Shown here: one piece after another, positions 1 to 6,739 of the stretch
Numbering within the stretch: the stretch's first letter is position 1
Layout of the letters: every line of letters starts with the position of its first letter
Source: Oscillospiraceae bacterium
GTDB lineage: Bacteria > Bacillota > Clostridia > Oscillospirales > Oscillospiraceae
Direction: 5' to 3'
Length of the DNA stretch: 16,425 nt
Assembly (NCBI GenBank): GCA_020025395.1
Contig: JAHHSE010000020.1
Location: 1-16,425 of the forward strand
The notes under the pieces: model-generated
The model's input: only the letters and a program-made list of their open reading frames with translations
What the model was told of the DNA's origin: nothing
Databases searched by the model: none
Translations under genes and position numbers: made by a program

Positions 1-438
1 CTCCCCCACGGTCTTCCGGTCAATGAAACCCTGCTTGCCCGCCTGGGCATCCTGTCCGCCTTTGGTCTGGTTCTGATCCTCCTCCTCTTTCTCCGCCGGC
101 ACCGGCTCAGCGACAGGGCCATCCTTCTCGCCGCCGGAGCCATGGCCCTGGGAATCCCCCTCTTTCTTCCCCATATGCATGACCGATACTTCTTCCTGGC
201 GGACAGTCTGACCCTGATTTTGGCCCTCCTGTGGCCCCGATGTCATCTCCTCTCCGCCCTGCTGGTCCAGCTCGCCTCTCTAGGCGGCTATCACGCCTAT
301 CTCAGACTTCAATACGCCTTTCCCATGGGCCTTGGGACGCTGATGAATGTTACCGCCCTCATCCTGATCCTCACAGACCTGGCCTCCGCCCTCTCCCAGG
401 CGTCCCCGCCGCAGACAGACCCCCCAAAAATTTCCTGA
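1..438 (+). CDS. Polytopic membrane glycosyltransferase (GT-C type), 3' end only
   Basis: The reading frame is open from base 1 to a TGA at 436-438, so only the last 145 residues are visible and the start lies outside the window. The visible part is very hydrophobic and holds about four to five membrane segments. It contains the stretch LPHMHDRYFFLADSLTL, a good match to the late HMHERYFF-type motif of bacterial GT-C mannosyltransferase-like proteins (the Gpi18-related group, COG5542). These use lipid-linked sugars at the outer face of the membrane. The C-terminal tail after the last membrane segment is short, proline-rich and polar, and looks like a natural end. The sugar and acceptor cannot be told from this fragment. 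Another polytopic GT-C family is possible. The next gene has its own promoter, so this one probably ends a separate transcript. Confidence 0.75.
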   Translation, partial: LPHGLPVNETLLARLGILSAFGLVLILLLFLRRHRLSDRAILLAAGAMALGIPLFLPHMHDRYFFLADSLTLILALLWPRCHLLSALLVQLASLGGYHAYLRLQYAFPMGLGTLMNVTALILILTDLASALSQASPPQTDPPKIS

Positions 439-457
439 AATTCGGGGGAGAAAGCAT

Positions 458-486
458 TTGACAAAGCGGTAACAATGTGTTACAAT
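458..486 (+). promoter_or_regulatory. Sigma-A promoter for the small-protein/NlpC operon
   Basis: A TTGACA box at 458-463 and a TACAAT box at 481-486 are separated by exactly 17 bases, close to the ideal housekeeping promoter. Transcription would start near 493, giving a leader of about 30 bases before the gene at 524. The region is clearly AT-richer than its surroundings. Confidence 0.88.
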
Positions 487-494
487 TTGGTTAC
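469..494 (+). promoter_or_regulatory. Possible operator: phased GTAAC/GTTAC repeats
   Basis: GTAACA, three bases, TGTTAC form a perfect inverted repeat at 469-483 that runs into the -10 box. A further GTTAC lies at 490-494, next to the expected start site. The three repeats sit 10 and 11 bases apart, about one helical turn. A protein bound here would block RNA polymerase. The regulator is unknown, and the repeats could be chance in an AT-rich promoter. Confidence 0.4.
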
Positions 495-523
495 ATTTTA
501 ATCTGTTTTAAAGGAGGACAAAC

Positions 524-814
524 ATGGCAAACGAAACACTTCCCCTGACTTATAAAGGGCATCCCCTGCGCCGCAAGGACAATTTGATTTATTTCGGCAG
601 CATGGCCGACAAATATATCATCATGCTTCAAGTGATGGAGAGTCAGAAACAGGGGGATCTGGATGTGGCCTCCAAAGTCTCCATCCAGCTTCAGCTCACC
701 GATCCCGATCTGAAGAGCCGGGACCGTGTGGTCAAGAAGAGCGAGAAGGACAATCTTTACAGCGCAATGGATGTGGCCTCCGTCTGGCTGGATCGTGCCC
801 TGTCCGGCAAATAA
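524..814 (+). CDS. Small conserved protein of unknown function (96 aa)
   Basis: The start is well supported: AAGGAGG at 511-517 lies six bases before the ATG, downstream of a consensus promoter. The product is soluble, with no signal peptide, membrane segment, cysteine cluster or recognisable catalytic motif. It mixes acidic and basic residues, with a predicted beta-rich N-terminal half (YKGHPLRRKDNLIYFGS) and helical regions later. I recall similar short proteins in other gut Clostridia, including the KSRDRVVKKSEK stretch, but know of no function. The next gene, a secreted NlpC/P60 hydrolase, starts 62 bases downstream with no terminator between, so the two are probably co-transcribed. A role in envelope biology is only guilt by association. 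Confidence 0.85.
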   Translation: MANETLPLTYKGHPLRRKDNLIYFGSMADKYIIMLQVMESQKQGDLDVASKVSIQLQLTDPDLKSRDRVVKKSEKDNLYSAMDVASVWLDRALSGK

Positions 815-876
815 TTTTTCTTTACAAAAGAGAAACCCCGCCCACAGAACAATCTGGTAACGGAGGATGATACCCG

Positions 877-1773
877 ATGCACAAGTTTTTCCGCCCAATT
901 TTATTGGGCGCCGCCCTGTCCGCAATGATGGTCCTCGGTGCCGCCGCCTCTTATGAGGGGGTGGGTACCGTCACCTGCGATGTACTCAAGCTTCAGGCCT
1001 CTCCCGATTTCGGCAGCGAGGTTCTGGCTCACGCCATGGAAAGCGATACCATTCTCGTGATGGAGAAGGCCAATGAGAAGTGGTATAAAGTGGATTACTG
1101 CACCATCCAGGGCTATGTCCCTGTGGATTCTCTCACCGTCTCCTCTACTTACAGCCAGCCTCTGGCCTACGGAAAGGTTTCCTTAAACAGCGGTACCCTG
1201 AACATAAGAGCCTCCGCCTCCGCCGACAGCGCCCAGGTGGGTTCTATGCAGAACGGCTCCCTCCTCCCCCTCAACGGGTTTGAGAACGGGTGGTTTAAAA
1301 CCGAGATGTTTGGGGTCGTGGGCTATGTTTCCAGCGACTATGTCACCGTGGTCAACGGAGAGGGCAGGCGGGCGGACGAGCCCGTGGTGGACACCTCCAA
1401 TCTGGAGGCCCAGATCGTGGACTACGCCAGGCAGTTTCTGGGAACCCCTTACCGCTATGGGGGCAGCTCTCCCAGCGGCTTTGACTGCTCCGGCTTCACC
1501 TCCTATGTCTACCGTCACTTCGGCTATTCTCTCTCCCGCTCCTCCGCCGATCAGCTCTATGACGGCCGGGCGGTGAGCCAGAGCGAGATGCGCCCCGGAG
1601 ACATTATCTGCTTCCGTGCCTATGGTTCCTCCCGGCCCGCCACCCATGTGGGCATCTATGTGGGGAACAATCAGTATATCCACTCCCCCCGCACCGGTGA
1701 TGTGCTGAAGATCACTGACCTGGCCTACGCCACCCAGGACAAGGCCATTGTAGGTGTCCGCCGCATCCTCTGA
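877..1773 (+). CDS. Secreted SH3-domain NlpC/P60 peptidoglycan endopeptidase
   Basis: Predicted cell-wall hydrolase that cuts peptide stems of peptidoglycan outside the membrane. Residues 1-24 form a signal peptide (basic start, hydrophobic core, cleavage likely after GAAA). Two bacterial SH3-like repeats follow at about 29-88 and 98-158, expected to bind the cell wall. The NlpC/P60 domain spans about 177-298. Its catalytic cysteine is Cys204 in FDCSGF, the histidine is His257 in HVGIYVG, and the third polar residue is probably His269 in YIHSP. All three are intact, so the enzyme should be active. The ATG is preceded by GGAGG at 862-866 with ten bases between. The 298-residue length is normal for this architecture. 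The exact bond cut (gamma-D-Glu to meso-diaminopimelate is usual in the family) is inferred. A strong terminator follows. Confidence 0.93.
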   Translation: MHKFFRPILLGAALSAMMVLGAAASYEGVGTVTCDVLKLQASPDFGSEVLAHAMESDTILVMEKANEKWYKVDYCTIQGYVPVDSLTVSSTYSQPLAYGKVSLNSGTLNIRASASADSAQVGSMQNGSLLPLNGFENGWFKTEMFGVVGYVSSDYVTVVNGEGRRADEPVVDTSNLEAQIVDYARQFLGTPYRYGGSSPSGFDCSGFTSYVYRHFGYSLSRSSADQLYDGRAVSQSEMRPGDIICFRAYGSSRPATHVGIYVGNNQYIHSPRTGDVLKITDLAYATQDKAIVGVRRIL

Positions 1774-1783
1774 TGAAACAGAT

Positions 1784-1816
1784 AAACCCCCTGATGCAGC
1801 TGCATCAGGGGGTTTT
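1784..1816. terminator. Bidirectional intrinsic terminator
   Basis: Bases 1784-1815 form a perfect 32-bp palindrome: 16-base arms beginning AAACCCCCTGATGCAG, with T residues closing it on the plus side and A residues opening it. It sits between two convergent genes, 10 bases after the NlpC stop and 7 bases after the anti-sigma stop on the other strand, so it can serve both. Confidence 0.88.
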
Positions 1817-1822
1817 CCACGC

Positions 1823-3175
1823 CTATTGGACGGGGATTCGGATTGGCTCCTCCCACCAGGTCTGGCTTGTAAAGTTGAGATCCATCTCCGCTTCCTTCCA
1901 GGGATAGTTCCAGAGGTAGGTATATTCCCGTGCCCCTTCCTCCTCAGGCAGGAGGATTCCCCAGGTATCCACCCAATACTCCGTCCCATCCGGGGCAGTA
2001 TAATGACCGGAGAAGATATTTTCCCCTCCCCGGGTTCGGAAGGTGAGCTTGACATCCTCCCCCTTTCTCTCCACCTGTTCCAATATCGTCCCACCAGGAA
2101 TCCGGCTGCGGGCAGGGTGGGCAAGATCCAGATAGGCGGTCTCCTTCCCCTTTTCCAGCCACTGGGCTTCGGAGATACAGAGGGTCATCGGCCCCTCCTG
2201 GAAATAGGTGCTTTCCAGCCAGTAGGTCAGAATGGCTTTCCCCTCTCCTCCGGAGGAGAAAACGCTGTTGTTTCTTTTCCCGTAGCGGTTGCCCTTCCCA
2301 TCCTCCATCCACAGCTCCAGCCCTCTCAGCCAGGCGGTATTCTCCTCCTTGTCGGAAAATTCCAGCATGGTTCCCGTGGGATAGGTGGTGACCTTCTCCA
2401 GCACCAAAGTCTGTCCGTCCAAAAAGATCTCCTTCTTGGGGGTCCAGCTTCTCTCCGCCTCTGTAAATCGTTCGTCAAAGTGCAGGTCAAAGTCCAGAAC
2501 CACTTGAGACTCCTCCCAGTGTCCCCGATTCGGATCCCTCCACGACTCCTGATCCGGTGCGGGAATCGGCTCTGCCCTCTGCTCCGCCCCCTCTTCTTCC
2601 CGAAGGTAGAGGCCCACCCTCATCTTCAGATCCTGGGGGGTCTCCTGGTTGTAAAAATGGAGATTCAAGCGGCCCAGCTCCCCCTTTTCCGGAGGCATCC
2701 CGCTGGAAAAGGCAATATCCTTCATCTCCGTACCATCGGTATGGAAATATCCGGGCATCACCTCCACCCGATCACTGCCCTGATAGGTCGCCGTATAAAA
2801 CAGGTTCACCTCGCTCCCGTCATAAGCCAGATAGTGGATGGTCATCCTTCCCCCGTCCTTTTCGGCGGTCAGCTCCATCGGCTGGACAAAGTCATGCTCC
2901 ACCATCCTTTTCAGGCTGGGCGTCACCGCCACCGCCGCCATCAGCTCTTTCAGAAAGGGACTGCTCACACAGGCCAGGGAAAAGGAGAGGGAGAAATTGA
3001 CCATCAGAACAAAGGCGGCAAACATCCCTCCCAGACTGGCCGCCGGGATCCCCAAAAATTTTAAGGTCCTCTTCCGTTGATTCCGGGCCTTCACTCTGGT
3101 CATGGTAAAGGCCAGCTCAGGCGGGGTCTTCTCCAGCTCTCTGTGAAGCGCCTCCCATTCTTCCATCCGATTCAT
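1823..3175 (-). CDS. DUF4179 membrane-anchored anti-sigma factor
   Basis: The 450-residue product has a short cytoplasmic head (1-38, rich in Glu, Lys and Arg), a single membrane segment at about 39-60 with a hydrophobic extension to 69, and a large extracytoplasmic part. The stretch just after the membrane (FLKELMAAVAVTPSLKRMVE...) followed by a beta-rich domain fits the DUF4179 family, which pairs with ECF sigma factors in Firmicutes. The expected role is to hold the sigma factor at the membrane until an envelope signal releases it. The start ATG overlaps the sigma-factor stop by four bases (ATGA), which indicates translational coupling and supports the pairing. The head is very short for a sigma-binding domain, so how it grips its partner is unclear. 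The ligand or stress sensed cannot be told from sequence. It converges with the NlpC gene across a shared terminator. Confidence 0.85.
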   Translation of the reverse strand: MNRMEEWEALHRELEKTPPELAFTMTRVKARNQRKRTLKFLGIPAASLGGMFAAFVLMVNFSLSFSLACVSSPFLKELMAAVAVTPSLKRMVEHDFVQPMELTAEKDGGRMTIHYLAYDGSEVNLFYTATYQGSDRVEVMPGYFHTDGTEMKDIAFSSGMPPEKGELGRLNLHFYNQETPQDLKMRVGLYLREEEGAEQRAEPIPAPDQESWRDPNRGHWEESQVVLDFDLHFDERFTEAERSWTPKKEIFLDGQTLVLEKVTTYPTGTMLEFSDKEENTAWLRGLELWMEDGKGNRYGKRNNSVFSSGGEGKAILTYWLESTYFQEGPMTLCISEAQWLEKGKETAYLDLAHPARSRIPGGTILEQVERKGEDVKLTFRTRGGENIFSGHYTAPDGTEYWVDTWGILLPEEEGAREYTYLWNYPWKEAEMDLNFTSQTWWEEPIRIPVQ

Positions 3176-3642
3176 GCTTCTACCCCCTCACTCAGTTCTA
3201 TTCGCAGCAGCTCCAAGGCCCTTCTCTGCCGGGTGGAAACGGTGCCTCTTGGCAGGTTCAGGCTCTCCGCCGTCTCCTCCAGGGTCAGGCCGGTAAAGTA
3301 TCGAAGGATGACCACGGTCTTCAGCTCCTCCGGCAGACGGAGGATGGCTTCCTTCAGGGGAAGGGTGTCAAACTCCTCCACAGCCGTCTCCGGAAGGGTC
3401 TCCCAATCCACCTGTTTCTTTCTCCGACGCAGCTCGTCCTTACAGACATTGAGGAGAATTCGGGTCAGCCAGGTTTCCAGATACCGCTCCTCCCGGATCG
3501 CCTTCATCCCCCGCAGCCCCTTGTAGACCGCCTCATCCACCGCGTCCAACGCCATGGCCTCACTCCCCAGATAGAGCAGGGCGGTGCGGTAAAGCCGTTC
3601 CTTGATGGCGTCCGCGCGCAAAGCGTATGTCTCCTGGGTCAA
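3172..3642 (-). CDS. ECF-type RNA polymerase sigma factor, TTG start
   Basis: The 156-residue protein has the two-domain layout of ECF (group IV) sigma factors. Region 2 is at about 10-76 (ETWLTRILLNVCKDELRRRKK, core binding and -10 recognition) and region 4 at about 98-150. Region 4 contains the LPEELKTVVILRYFTGLTLEETAE and LPRGTVSTRQRRALELLR elements of the -35-binding helix-turn-helix. The start is TTG, because GGAGG at 3651-3655 lies eight bases upstream and the next in-frame Met (residue 30) would remove part of region 2. Its last four bases overlap the anti-sigma gene. Only about 70 bases separate it from copA upstream on the same strand, and that gap holds a hairpin. I saw no clear autoregulatory ECF promoter (AAC...CGTC type) in front of it. 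Confidence 0.9.
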   Translation of the reverse strand: MTQETYALRADAIKERLYRTALLYLGSEAMALDAVDEAVYKGLRGMKAIREERYLETWLTRILLNVCKDELRRRKKQVDWETLPETAVEEFDTLPLKEAILRLPEELKTVVILRYFTGLTLEETAESLNLPRGTVSTRQRRALELLRIELSEGVEA

Positions 3643-3673
3643 ATTCGCTCCCTCCTTTCTGCCGATTAGACGA

Positions 3674-3713
3674 ATAGACCGCCCCTTTTGATTGGGACGG
3701 TCTATCTTTTTTT
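3674..3713 (+). terminator. Hairpin with T-run between copA and the sigma gene
   Basis: ATAGACCG (3674-3681) pairs with CGGTCTAT (3698-3705). The inner CCCC/GGGA extends the stem with one mismatch. Seven T residues (3707-3713) follow on the plus strand and overlap the copA stop codon. As drawn it is a textbook terminator for plus-strand transcription, although both flanking genes are on the minus strand. Read the other way it is followed by TTCGTCTAAT, a poor U-tract, so it would stop copA transcripts only weakly. Confidence 0.6.
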
Positions 3714-6249
3714 ATTGGATCTCCGTGACAGTATAGCCGGCGTCCTCTACCGCCTTTTTCAGCACCCCGTCCTCGGGCAGGGTCCCGGTGACCGTGGCGG
3801 TTTTCTTTTCCAGATCCACCACGGCGGAAACACCCTCCAGGGCGTTCAGGGCCTTTTCCACATGGGACTGGCAATGGCCGCACATCATACCTTCGATGAG
3901 AATCTTCTTTTCCATGCTGTTTGAATCTCCTTTCCGTTCTTCCTTTTGAATGGTTTCTTTTTTCCCACTGGATTCTTCTTTGATGATGGGTCCTGCCGCC
4001 CCCTTAAAGAAGCGGAGACGGAGGGCATTGGACACCACAGTGACCGAGCTGAGACTCATAGCGGCGGCGGCAAACATGGGATTGAGCTGCCATTTCAAAG
4101 CCGCATAGAACACCCCGGCCGCCAGAGGGATGCCGATGGCGTTGTAAAAAAAGGCCCAGAACAGGTTCTGTTTGATATTCCGAATCACCGCTCTGGAAAG
4201 GCGGATGGCCGTGACCGCATCCCGCAGATCGCTCTTCATCAGGACCACATCGGCAGACTCGATGGCCACATCTGTTCCCGCCCCAATGGCAAGGCCCACA
4301 TCGGCCTGGACCAGAGCGGGGGCATCGTTGATGCCGTCCCCCACCATAGCCACCTTTTTCCCCTCCGCCTGAAACCTTTTGACCTGGGCCTGTTTGTCCT
4401 GGGGCAAGACCTCGGCCACCACGGTCTGAATGCCAAGCCCCCGGCCTACGGCGGCGGCGGTCCGGCGGTTGTCTCCGGTGAGGAGAACCACATCCACCCC
4501 CATCTCCTCCAGCTCCCGAATGGCCTGGGCGCTGGTAGGCTTGACCGGGTCCGAGACGGCGATCAGACCCAAAATCTCCCCGCTGCCGGCAAAATACAGG
4601 GAGGTCTTTCCCTCCTCGGAAAGCTGATCCGCCTTTTGGACAAAGTCCCCCGGCTGAATTCCGTTTTCCTCCAGGAAGGCCAAATTACCGGCCAGATAGT
4701 CCTCTCCCTGAATGGTGCCGCGGACCCCTCTGCCATGGACCGCCAAAAAGTCGGTGACCGGGGCCAGGGGGATGTTTTTCTCCTTTGCCTCCTCCACAAT
4801 GGCATCGGCGAGAGGATGCTCCGAGGGCTTTTCCAGAGAGGCGGCAATGCACAGAAGCTCTTCCGGGGTAACCCCCTCTCCGGAGACGAGGTCGGTCACC
4901 GCGGGACGGCCCTGGGTCACCGTCCCGGTCTTATCCAGCACCACCGTATTGACGGTATGCAGCGTCTCCAGCGCCTCGGCGGATTTGAAGAGAACACCGT
5001 TTTCCGCCCCCTTCCCGGTGCCCACCATAATGGCCACGGGAGTGGCCAGACCCAAGGCGCAGGGGCAGGAGATCACCAGAACCGCCACTGCCGAAGTGAG
5101 GGCCATCTCCACGGAATGTCCCGTCAGAAGCCAGACCGCAGCAGTCACAAGGGAGATGGCGATGACCACCGGCACAAAGACCCCGGAGACCCGGTCCGCC
5201 AGCTTGGCAATGGGGGCCTTGGAGGCGGAGGCCTCCTCCACCAGAGCGATCATTTGACTCAGCGTGGTGTCCTCTCCCACTCTGGAGGCCGCCAGCACAA
5301 AGGAGCCGGAACGGTTGATGGAGGCCGAAATCACCCGGTCCCCCGGTCCCTTTTCCACCGGGATGGACTCTCCGGTGAGGGCGGACTCATCCACGGAGGA
5401 GCTTCCCTCCACCACCTGACCGTCCACCGGGACGGAGGCCCCGGGCTTGACCACCACCAGATCCCCCACTCTCACTTCCTCAATGGGGATCTCTTCCTCC
5501 CGATCTCCCCGGCGGATGATGGCTGTTTTGGGGGCGAGTCCGATGAGTCTGGCAATGGCCTCCCCGGTTCTGCCCTTGGAGCGGGTCTCCAGAAATTTCC
5601 CCAGAGTAATCAGGGTCAGGATCATACCGGCGGACTCAAAATAAAGATCCATCCGCCAGCGGTCCACCCGGACCCAATCCCCATGCCCCATGCCCCAGCC
5701 AATCTGGAAGAGGGCCACAAGGCCGTATACCATGGCGGCCGCCGAGCCAAGGGCAATGAGGGAATCCATGTTGGGCGCCCCTTTGAACAGGGTTTTAAAG
5801 CCCACCTTATAATATTTGTCGTTCAGGTACAAAATAGGCAGTGTCAAAAGAAACTGTGCCAGGGCAAAATTCATGGCGTTCTCCTGCCCATGGAAGAAGG
5901 CGGGGATGGGAAGCCCCATCATATGACCCATGGACAGATAGAAGAGGGGGATCAAAAAGCACAGAGAGAAGACAAAACGCCGCTTCATGTGCTTTAACTC
6001 CTCCTGGGCGGAGGGAACCGCCTCCTTGGCTGCCGCCCCTCCCTTCTCCCCCTGGAGCGAGGCCCCATAGCCCGCATCGCTCACGGCCCGAAGGACCGTC
6101 TGGGGATCTGCCTCTCCCACGATCTGCATGGAGCCTCCCAACAGATTCACATTGACGCTCTCCACCCCTTCCACCTTTCGGACCGCCTTTTCCACATGGG
6201 CAGAGCAGGCCGAACAGGTCATTCCGGTCACGGTGTAATTCTGTTTCAT
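3712..6249 (-). CDS. copA: Copper-exporting P1B-type ATPase CopA with fused C-terminal CopZ-like domain
   Basis: ATP-driven Cu(I) efflux pump of the cytoplasmic membrane. Numbering is from the ATG at 6249 (845 aa). An N-terminal HMA domain has GMTCSAC (Cys12, Cys15). The actuator motif TGES is at 292-295, the membrane copper site CPC at 395-397, the phosphorylated Asp439 in DKTGT, SEHP at 476-479 and GDGIND at 637-642. YN at 702-703 and the MSLSS element follow in the last two helices, the pattern of Cu(I) pumps. After a charged linker of about 30 residues (from ~750), a second HMA domain starts at Met779 with GMMCGHC (Cys790, Cys793), resembling a stand-alone CopZ chaperone. A GTG six bases further upstream is possible, but the G-run at 6256-6261 then serves as no ribosome site, so I prefer the ATG. 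It begins 10 bases after csoR and shares its promoter. The sequence is complete, with all key residues present. Confidence 0.95.
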   Translation of the reverse strand: MKQNYTVTGMTCSACSAHVEKAVRKVEGVESVNVNLLGGSMQIVGEADPQTVLRAVSDAGYGASLQGEKGGAAAKEAVPSAQEELKHMKRRFVFSLCFLIPLFYLSMGHMMGLPIPAFFHGQENAMNFALAQFLLTLPILYLNDKYYKVGFKTLFKGAPNMDSLIALGSAAAMVYGLVALFQIGWGMGHGDWVRVDRWRMDLYFESAGMILTLITLGKFLETRSKGRTGEAIARLIGLAPKTAIIRRGDREEEIPIEEVRVGDLVVVKPGASVPVDGQVVEGSSSVDESALTGESIPVEKGPGDRVISASINRSGSFVLAASRVGEDTTLSQMIALVEEASASKAPIAKLADRVSGVFVPVVIAISLVTAAVWLLTGHSVEMALTSAVAVLVISCPCALGLATPVAIMVGTGKGAENGVLFKSAEALETLHTVNTVVLDKTGTVTQGRPAVTDLVSGEGVTPEELLCIAASLEKPSEHPLADAIVEEAKEKNIPLAPVTDFLAVHGRGVRGTIQGEDYLAGNLAFLEENGIQPGDFVQKADQLSEEGKTSLYFAGSGEILGLIAVSDPVKPTSAQAIRELEEMGVDVVLLTGDNRRTAAAVGRGLGIQTVVAEVLPQDKQAQVKRFQAEGKKVAMVGDGINDAPALVQADVGLAIGAGTDVAIESADVVLMKSDLRDAVTAIRLSRAVIRNIKQNLFWAFFYNAIGIPLAAGVFYAALKWQLNPMFAAAAMSLSSVTVVSNALRLRFFKGAAGPIIKEESSGKKETIQKEERKGDSNSMEKKILIEGMMCGHCQSHVEKALNALEGVSAVVDLEKKTATVTGTLPEDGVLKKAVEDAGYTVTEIQ
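3913..3935 (-). promoter_or_regulatory. Internal ribosome site and in-frame ATG for a free CopZ-like product
   Basis: Inside copA, just before the C-terminal metal-binding domain, the minus strand reads GGAAAGGAG (3935-3927), then 11 bases, then ATG (3915-3913) in the copA frame. Starting there would give a 67-residue protein (MEKKILIEGMMCGHC...) with the size and Cys-x-x-Cys motif of a CopZ copper chaperone. Internal initiation is an inference from the site, not demonstrated. Confidence 0.5.
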
Positions 6250-6259
6250 AGACACCCCC

Positions 6260-6523
6260 CTATCTCATCAGCTTATCCAGCATATGAATCAGTTCATCAA
6301 TTTTTTCCGCCCGCTCCCCCGGCGTCTCCGCCTGCTCCACACAGTGCTTGAGATGGGCGGTCAGGATCTCCTTGTTCACCCGGCTGAGCAGGGCTTCCGT
6401 GGCCAGAAGCTGCTGGGAAATATCCATGCAGTACCGCCCTTCCTCCACCATGCGGAGGATCCCGTCCAGCTGGCCTCTGGCCGTCTTTAAAAGTCGGTCA
6501 ACCCTCTTTGGGTCCGCTTGCAT
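6260..6523 (-). CDS. csoR: CsoR-family copper-sensing transcriptional repressor
   Basis: The 87-residue all-helical protein matches the CsoR/DUF156 family, typically 85-120 residues: MQADPKRVDRLLKTARGQLDGILRMVEEGRYC at the start, then QQLLATEALLSRVNKEIL. The Cu(I) ligand set Cys-His-Cys is intact at Cys32, His57 and Cys61 (H-x3-C in HLKHC), which points to copper over nickel (RcnR) or formaldehyde (FrmR) relatives. Apo-protein should bind the C/G-rich palindrome in its own promoter, and copper should release it, inducing csoR and copA together. I chose the ATG at 6523 because a GGGGGAG ribosome site precedes it by five bases and the protein then starts where family members do. The longer open frame upstream runs through the operator and promoter. 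The stop is 10 bases from copA. Confidence 0.95.
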   Translation of the reverse strand: MQADPKRVDRLLKTARGQLDGILRMVEEGRYCMDISQQLLATEALLSRVNKEILTAHLKHCVEQAETPGERAEKIDELIHMLDKLMR

Positions 6524-6546
6524 CTCATCTCCCCCTTTCTTTTTAA

Positions 6547-6563
6547 TACCCCCCTGGGGGGTA
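6547..6563. promoter_or_regulatory. CsoR operator
   Basis: TACCCCCCTGGGGGGTA is a perfect palindrome around one central base, the TA-C-run/G-run-TA form known for CsoR-type operators. It lies just downstream of the csoR -10 box and covers the predicted transcription start (about 6562), where a bound tetramer would block initiation. It is the only such site I noticed in the window. Confidence 0.88.
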
Positions 6564-6568
6564 GTGTT

Positions 6569-6598
6569 ATTGTAGCATTGGGAGCCCCCCTTTGTCAA
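6569..6598 (-). promoter_or_regulatory. csoR-copA promoter
   Basis: On the minus strand, TTGACA (6598-6593) and TACAAT (6574-6569) are 18 bases apart. A TGC directly before the -10 gives an extended -10 element. The start falls inside the CsoR palindrome, and the leader to csoR is about 40 bases. Confidence 0.88.
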
Positions 6599-6599
6599 C

Positions 6600-6739
6600 C
6601 CCTCCTGACCGAAATTCCCGGAAAGGACAACACAGGCTGTCAGACAGTCCGGGACCGTTCCGACAGCCTTCATCATACCGGGCCTTTCCCGGTTTTCCGA
6701 AGCCGGAAATGAAGCTGTGTTCCGAAGCTTTTTCAACAA
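6600..6739. other. Gene-free spacer with several small hairpins
   Basis: No open frame of interest lies here, between the csoR promoter and the hairpin behind the DUF378 gene. It holds AGGCTGTC/GACAGCCT (6634-6641 with 6662-6669), ACCGGG/CCCGGT (6677-6682 with 6688-6693, then TTT), and TTCCG/CGGAA around 6695-6708. AGCTT/AAGCT (6726-6730 with 6738-6742) overlaps the next, larger hairpin. It may be a non-coding RNA, a 3' UTR or decayed sequence; I cannot decide. Confidence 0.35.

Noticed and set aside
420..448. C-run/G-run hairpin at the end of the glycosyltransferase gene as a terminator
   Set aside because: The outer CCCCC/GGGGG and inner AATTTC/GAAATT stems are split by an uneven internal loop, and no T-run follows on the plus strand.
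3946..5997. Long open frame (683 codons) on the plus strand opposite copA
   Set aside because: It is the antisense shadow of a GC-rich gene: Gly/His/Arg-rich, no domain, no ribosome site, and fully covered by a gene with all family motifs.
6250..6255. GTG start of copA two codons before the ATG
   Set aside because: The purine-rich G-run that would serve as ribosome site directly abuts the GTG but sits six bases before the ATG.
6524..6739. N-terminal extension of csoR (159 instead of 87 residues)
   Set aside because: The extra frame runs through the promoter and the operator palindrome. CsoR proteins start near the MQADPKR position, which has its own ribosome site.
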